From NCBI GenBank assembly GCA_963556195.1, contig OY744521.1, positions 136,208,899 to 136,272,898 on the forward strand: a stretch of 64,000 nt of DNA. Direction: 5' to 3'. Position 1 is the first letter of the stretch. Each line of letters starts with the position of its first letter. Made by a program: the position numbers and the translations under genes. The DNA comes from Sepiola atlantica. Its lineage: Eukaryota; Mollusca; Cephalopoda; Sepiida; Sepiolidae. Under the pieces are notes generated by a model, which had not been told where the DNA came from, did not search any database, and saw only the letters and a list, made by a program, of their open reading frames with translations. Of the stretch, positions 61,697 to 64,000 are shown piece after piece.

Positions 61697-61857
<161 letters not shown>

Positions 61858-61948
61858 CGCGTAGGTATTTATGTATTCATTTATGCTCAACAAATAATTC
61901 AGAGCAAGAAAGTATAAGGGTGCGATTATGATATGATTATATATTTTA

Positions 61949-62037
<89 letters not shown>
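61949..62037. repeat. (TA)n microsatellite
   Basis: About 43 TA units, 15 bases before the TIR element. Confidence 0.97.
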
Positions 62038-62039
<2 letters not shown>

Positions 62040-62052
62040 CAGTAAGTCATTA

Positions 62053-62301
62053 TTTATGCAAGTCTGGTTGAATAACACGGAATTTTCGCGTTTTTTTTTC
62101 TTATTAATGTGCTCGATGCGACGAGCAAGCTTTCGAGTCTCCGACGATTGAAAGCGCTAGAGATGGTTGAAATAAGAATTCTCGGAGCCATATTATACAA
62201 ACTACTACAGGAGACCCAAAAGCTTTCTCGCCGCATCGAGAACACTACTAAGAAAATTAAAATCGCGTAAATTATGTGGTATTCAACCAGACTTGCATAA
62301 A
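62053..62301. mobile_element. MITE-like element with 90-bp terminal inverted repeats
   Basis: The left end TTTATGCAAGTCTGGTTGAA and right end TTCAACCAGACTTGCATAAA are exact complements. Similarity continues inward for about 90 bp on each side (left to GAGTCTCC at 62142, right from GGAGACCC at 62210). The flanks read CATTA on the left and ACATTA on the right, a possible 5-bp target duplication. The middle is too short for a transposase, so it would be non-autonomous. Confidence 0.9.
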
Positions 62302-62689
62302 ACATTATTTTCGTAGTTATATTTAAAGAAAGTTGAAAGTTGAAAACCAAATAATGTGTTATTTTTATTTATGAATAAAACTATTTAAAATCTGAGATTT
62401 CGACAAGTAATTAAGAGGTTTATAGCAGTAGAATGAAGAAGAACAATGCTTTTTAAACGTAGAATTTTGTACGTTTGAATTGCAACTCAAAACAGAAAAA
62501 TAAAAAAGTGTTTTTTTTTCATCTATTTTTGCTTTCTGGCTGTTCACTTGATTTCCGTTTTTTTTTTTTGCAGCCAATCAGACATTTGCTTTGAAAATAA
62601 CACTTTACTGTTCGAAACTCTCCGCTTTTAAATAAATGATTTTATTTATATAAAAAAAATCACATTATTTGGTGTTCGACTTTTTAAAA

Positions 62690-62782
62690 TATATATATAC
62701 ATGTTCAGATAAAATAAATATATATATATATGTTTATATATATATATGTGTGTGTGGGGGGGGTGCGTGTGTGTGTATTTAG
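62690..62782. repeat. (TA)n, G-run and (TG)n microsatellite
   Basis: TA units with ATGTT breaks, then TGTGTG, GGGGGGGG and TGTGTG. Confidence 0.9.
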
Positions 62783-62835
62783 ATCAAAATAAAATTAAAT
62801 AACACGGTTAAAAATAAATTTTAAATTATTTATGT

Positions 62836-63960
62836 AAATTAAATGTCAACTGGGAAAATTTGAGAGAGACTCCATTTCTCTGGTCGGTCTCCGCTGTGAG
62901 TGTCGTTGTATAATATATGGAGTATTTTATTTACATTTGGTAGTTTCCAGAACTCAGGTGGTAGTCCATCGCGTCCTGGATCTTTTCCATTCCTCATCCA
63001 TTGAACAGCAGCATCTATTTCAGATTGTGAAAGTTCGTCCATTGGATATCGTTGAGGATCTTTTTGATGGGACTTTTAGATTCTGCAGTTGGGCGAGCAT
63101 TCATAAAAGTGTTAAAGTGGTTTTCCCAGGTTTCTAATCTGTCTTCACGTCCGATGAAGATAACACTGACAACTCCTTAACGAAGTCCCATGCTTTCTTA
63201 ATTGCTGCAGAGGTGAAAGGATTTCCCAATGTTCGCAGACTGTTCTGATTTATTTGCCTCTCCACAAGGGAAGAGTTAGACACAAGGTCAGTTTTTAATG
63301 TAGGGTAAATCTGGCTCCCCAAAAGGGACACTCTGGATTAGAACAAAAATGTCAATTTACTCAGTCAAGACAGACTTCTCCTTCACTGACTGAGGACAGA
63401 AAAGATTAAGTGTAGAATCAGAAAAGATACTACACTTTATTCCTAGCCAAGAAAATTATGTTTAGTGTTATTAATGTGTTTATCCTCAAAACTGTCGAAT
63501 GCTGTACGCAAATTGTGCTGGGCAAAGTGGGCGTTTCTGGTTGATGCACGCAGGGTCGCTTTGCGAGCAATAACAGGAACGATATAAACTGTTTTTGAAG
63601 GGCGCAGTTTTGGAGGTAGCAATTCAGCACCCACCTTATTGGCAATGGATATACATTTGATGTAGTTCTGTTTTGCAGTTGGGAAATAACTAAAACGAGA
63701 TTCAATGTCTGTTATTAAGGCTCACCAAAACAGTTTCTTTGTAGATGGTGGTTTGGGGAGACTTAGGCTAAATTGAACTATTGCTCTGGCAATGCTGTGA
63801 TCTCTGCCAATTGGGTTTGAGGATAACTATGCTTGACAGTCGTTGATGTTGTTATAACAACGACAACAACAAAAAATCAATACCTTTGTTGTAAATGCTA
63901 ATCTCAGTGTATATATTAAAACGTTCTGAGTGGGCTTCTATGAATGGCCTTCTGCTGTTC
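62836..63960 (-). mobile_element. Decayed LINE (RTE-type) ORF2 fragment, interrupted
   Basis: Minus-strand blocks in order: FSLSLPKPPSTKKLFW (63770-63720), SRFSYFPTAKQNYIKCISIA and NKVGAELLPPKLRPSKTVYI (63700-63580), ATLRASTRNAHFAQHN, then an insertion (about 63262-63450), then TSAAIKKAWDFVKELSVLSS, LETWENHF-like pieces, and MDELSQSEIDAAVQWMRNGK with DPGRDGLPPEFWKLPN ending at 62839. 'K-N-G-K-x-P-G-x-D-G-x-P-x-E-x-W-K' is the canonical entry to the LINE RT domain. The copy ends before the catalytic core. Different family from the sense-strand copies. Confidence 0.88.
63262..63450 (+). repeat. Dispersed repeat family B, copy 3, nested in a LINE
   Basis: AGAGTTAGACACAAGGTCAG, CTTCACTGACTGAGGACAGA and ATACTACACTTTATTC match copies at 28800 and 37440. 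It interrupts the minus-strand LINE coding sequence between ...DKHINNTKHNFLG and ...NPFTSAAIKKAW. Confidence 0.8.
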
Positions 63961-64000
63961 GGTAATGTGTGCACTTCGGAGGACACTCAGGGCCACCGAC

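Overview
This is a eukaryotic, AT-rich, mollusc-like window, most likely from a cephalopod such as Octopus. The reasons are very large introns, huge (TA)n microsatellites, and decayed LINE, Penelope-like and Tc1 remnants around a single host gene. It shows no bacterial or phage gene organisation. The species call is inference from repeat style and gene architecture.

The one host gene runs on the + strand across almost the whole window. Twelve internal exons (2225-2294, 4661-4784, 18902-18960, 23424-23547, 25071-25180, 33647-33746, 35593-35743, 36495-36561, 42803-42866, 45460-45554, 47099-47228, 58981-59022) all have AG/GT borders. Their codon phases match at all eleven junctions, giving about 378 codons of an adhesion G-protein-coupled receptor (family B2). 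The order is the end of the GAIN domain, the GPS autoproteolysis site, then TM1 to TM7. The N-terminal ectodomain exons and the cytoplasmic tail exons are not visible and probably lie outside the window.

Intron contents by region. 1-7.5 kb: a 12-copy 77-bp minisatellite and a LINE tail carrying a (TC)n expansion. 7.5-15 kb: an unrecognised repeat-family ORF fragment, an antisense LINE reverse transcriptase with a mutated YADD box, and a duplicated LINE 3' fragment. 15-27 kb: long TA/GA/GATA microsatellites, a perfect 28-bp-arm inverted repeat and two long fold-back elements. 27-39 kb: several dispersed repeat families and tRNA-like SINE remnants. 39-45 kb: a piggyBac-like fragment, an 860-bp fold-back filled with TA repeats, and a Penelope-type GIY-YIG ORF. 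47-59 kb: the long intron inside TM7, with purine-rich tracts, a decayed LINE, a truncated Tc1 element and a 42-bp perfect palindrome. 59-64 kb: a TIR element, a (TAA)n tract and an antisense LINE interrupted by another repeat.

No new multi-gene system is evident. The most interesting structure is the receptor itself (a GPS with HM-T instead of HL-T, and a 42-nt exon inside TM7) and the recurring association of long fold-back repeats with (TA)n arrays. Homology statements are from recognised family motifs; no database search was run.
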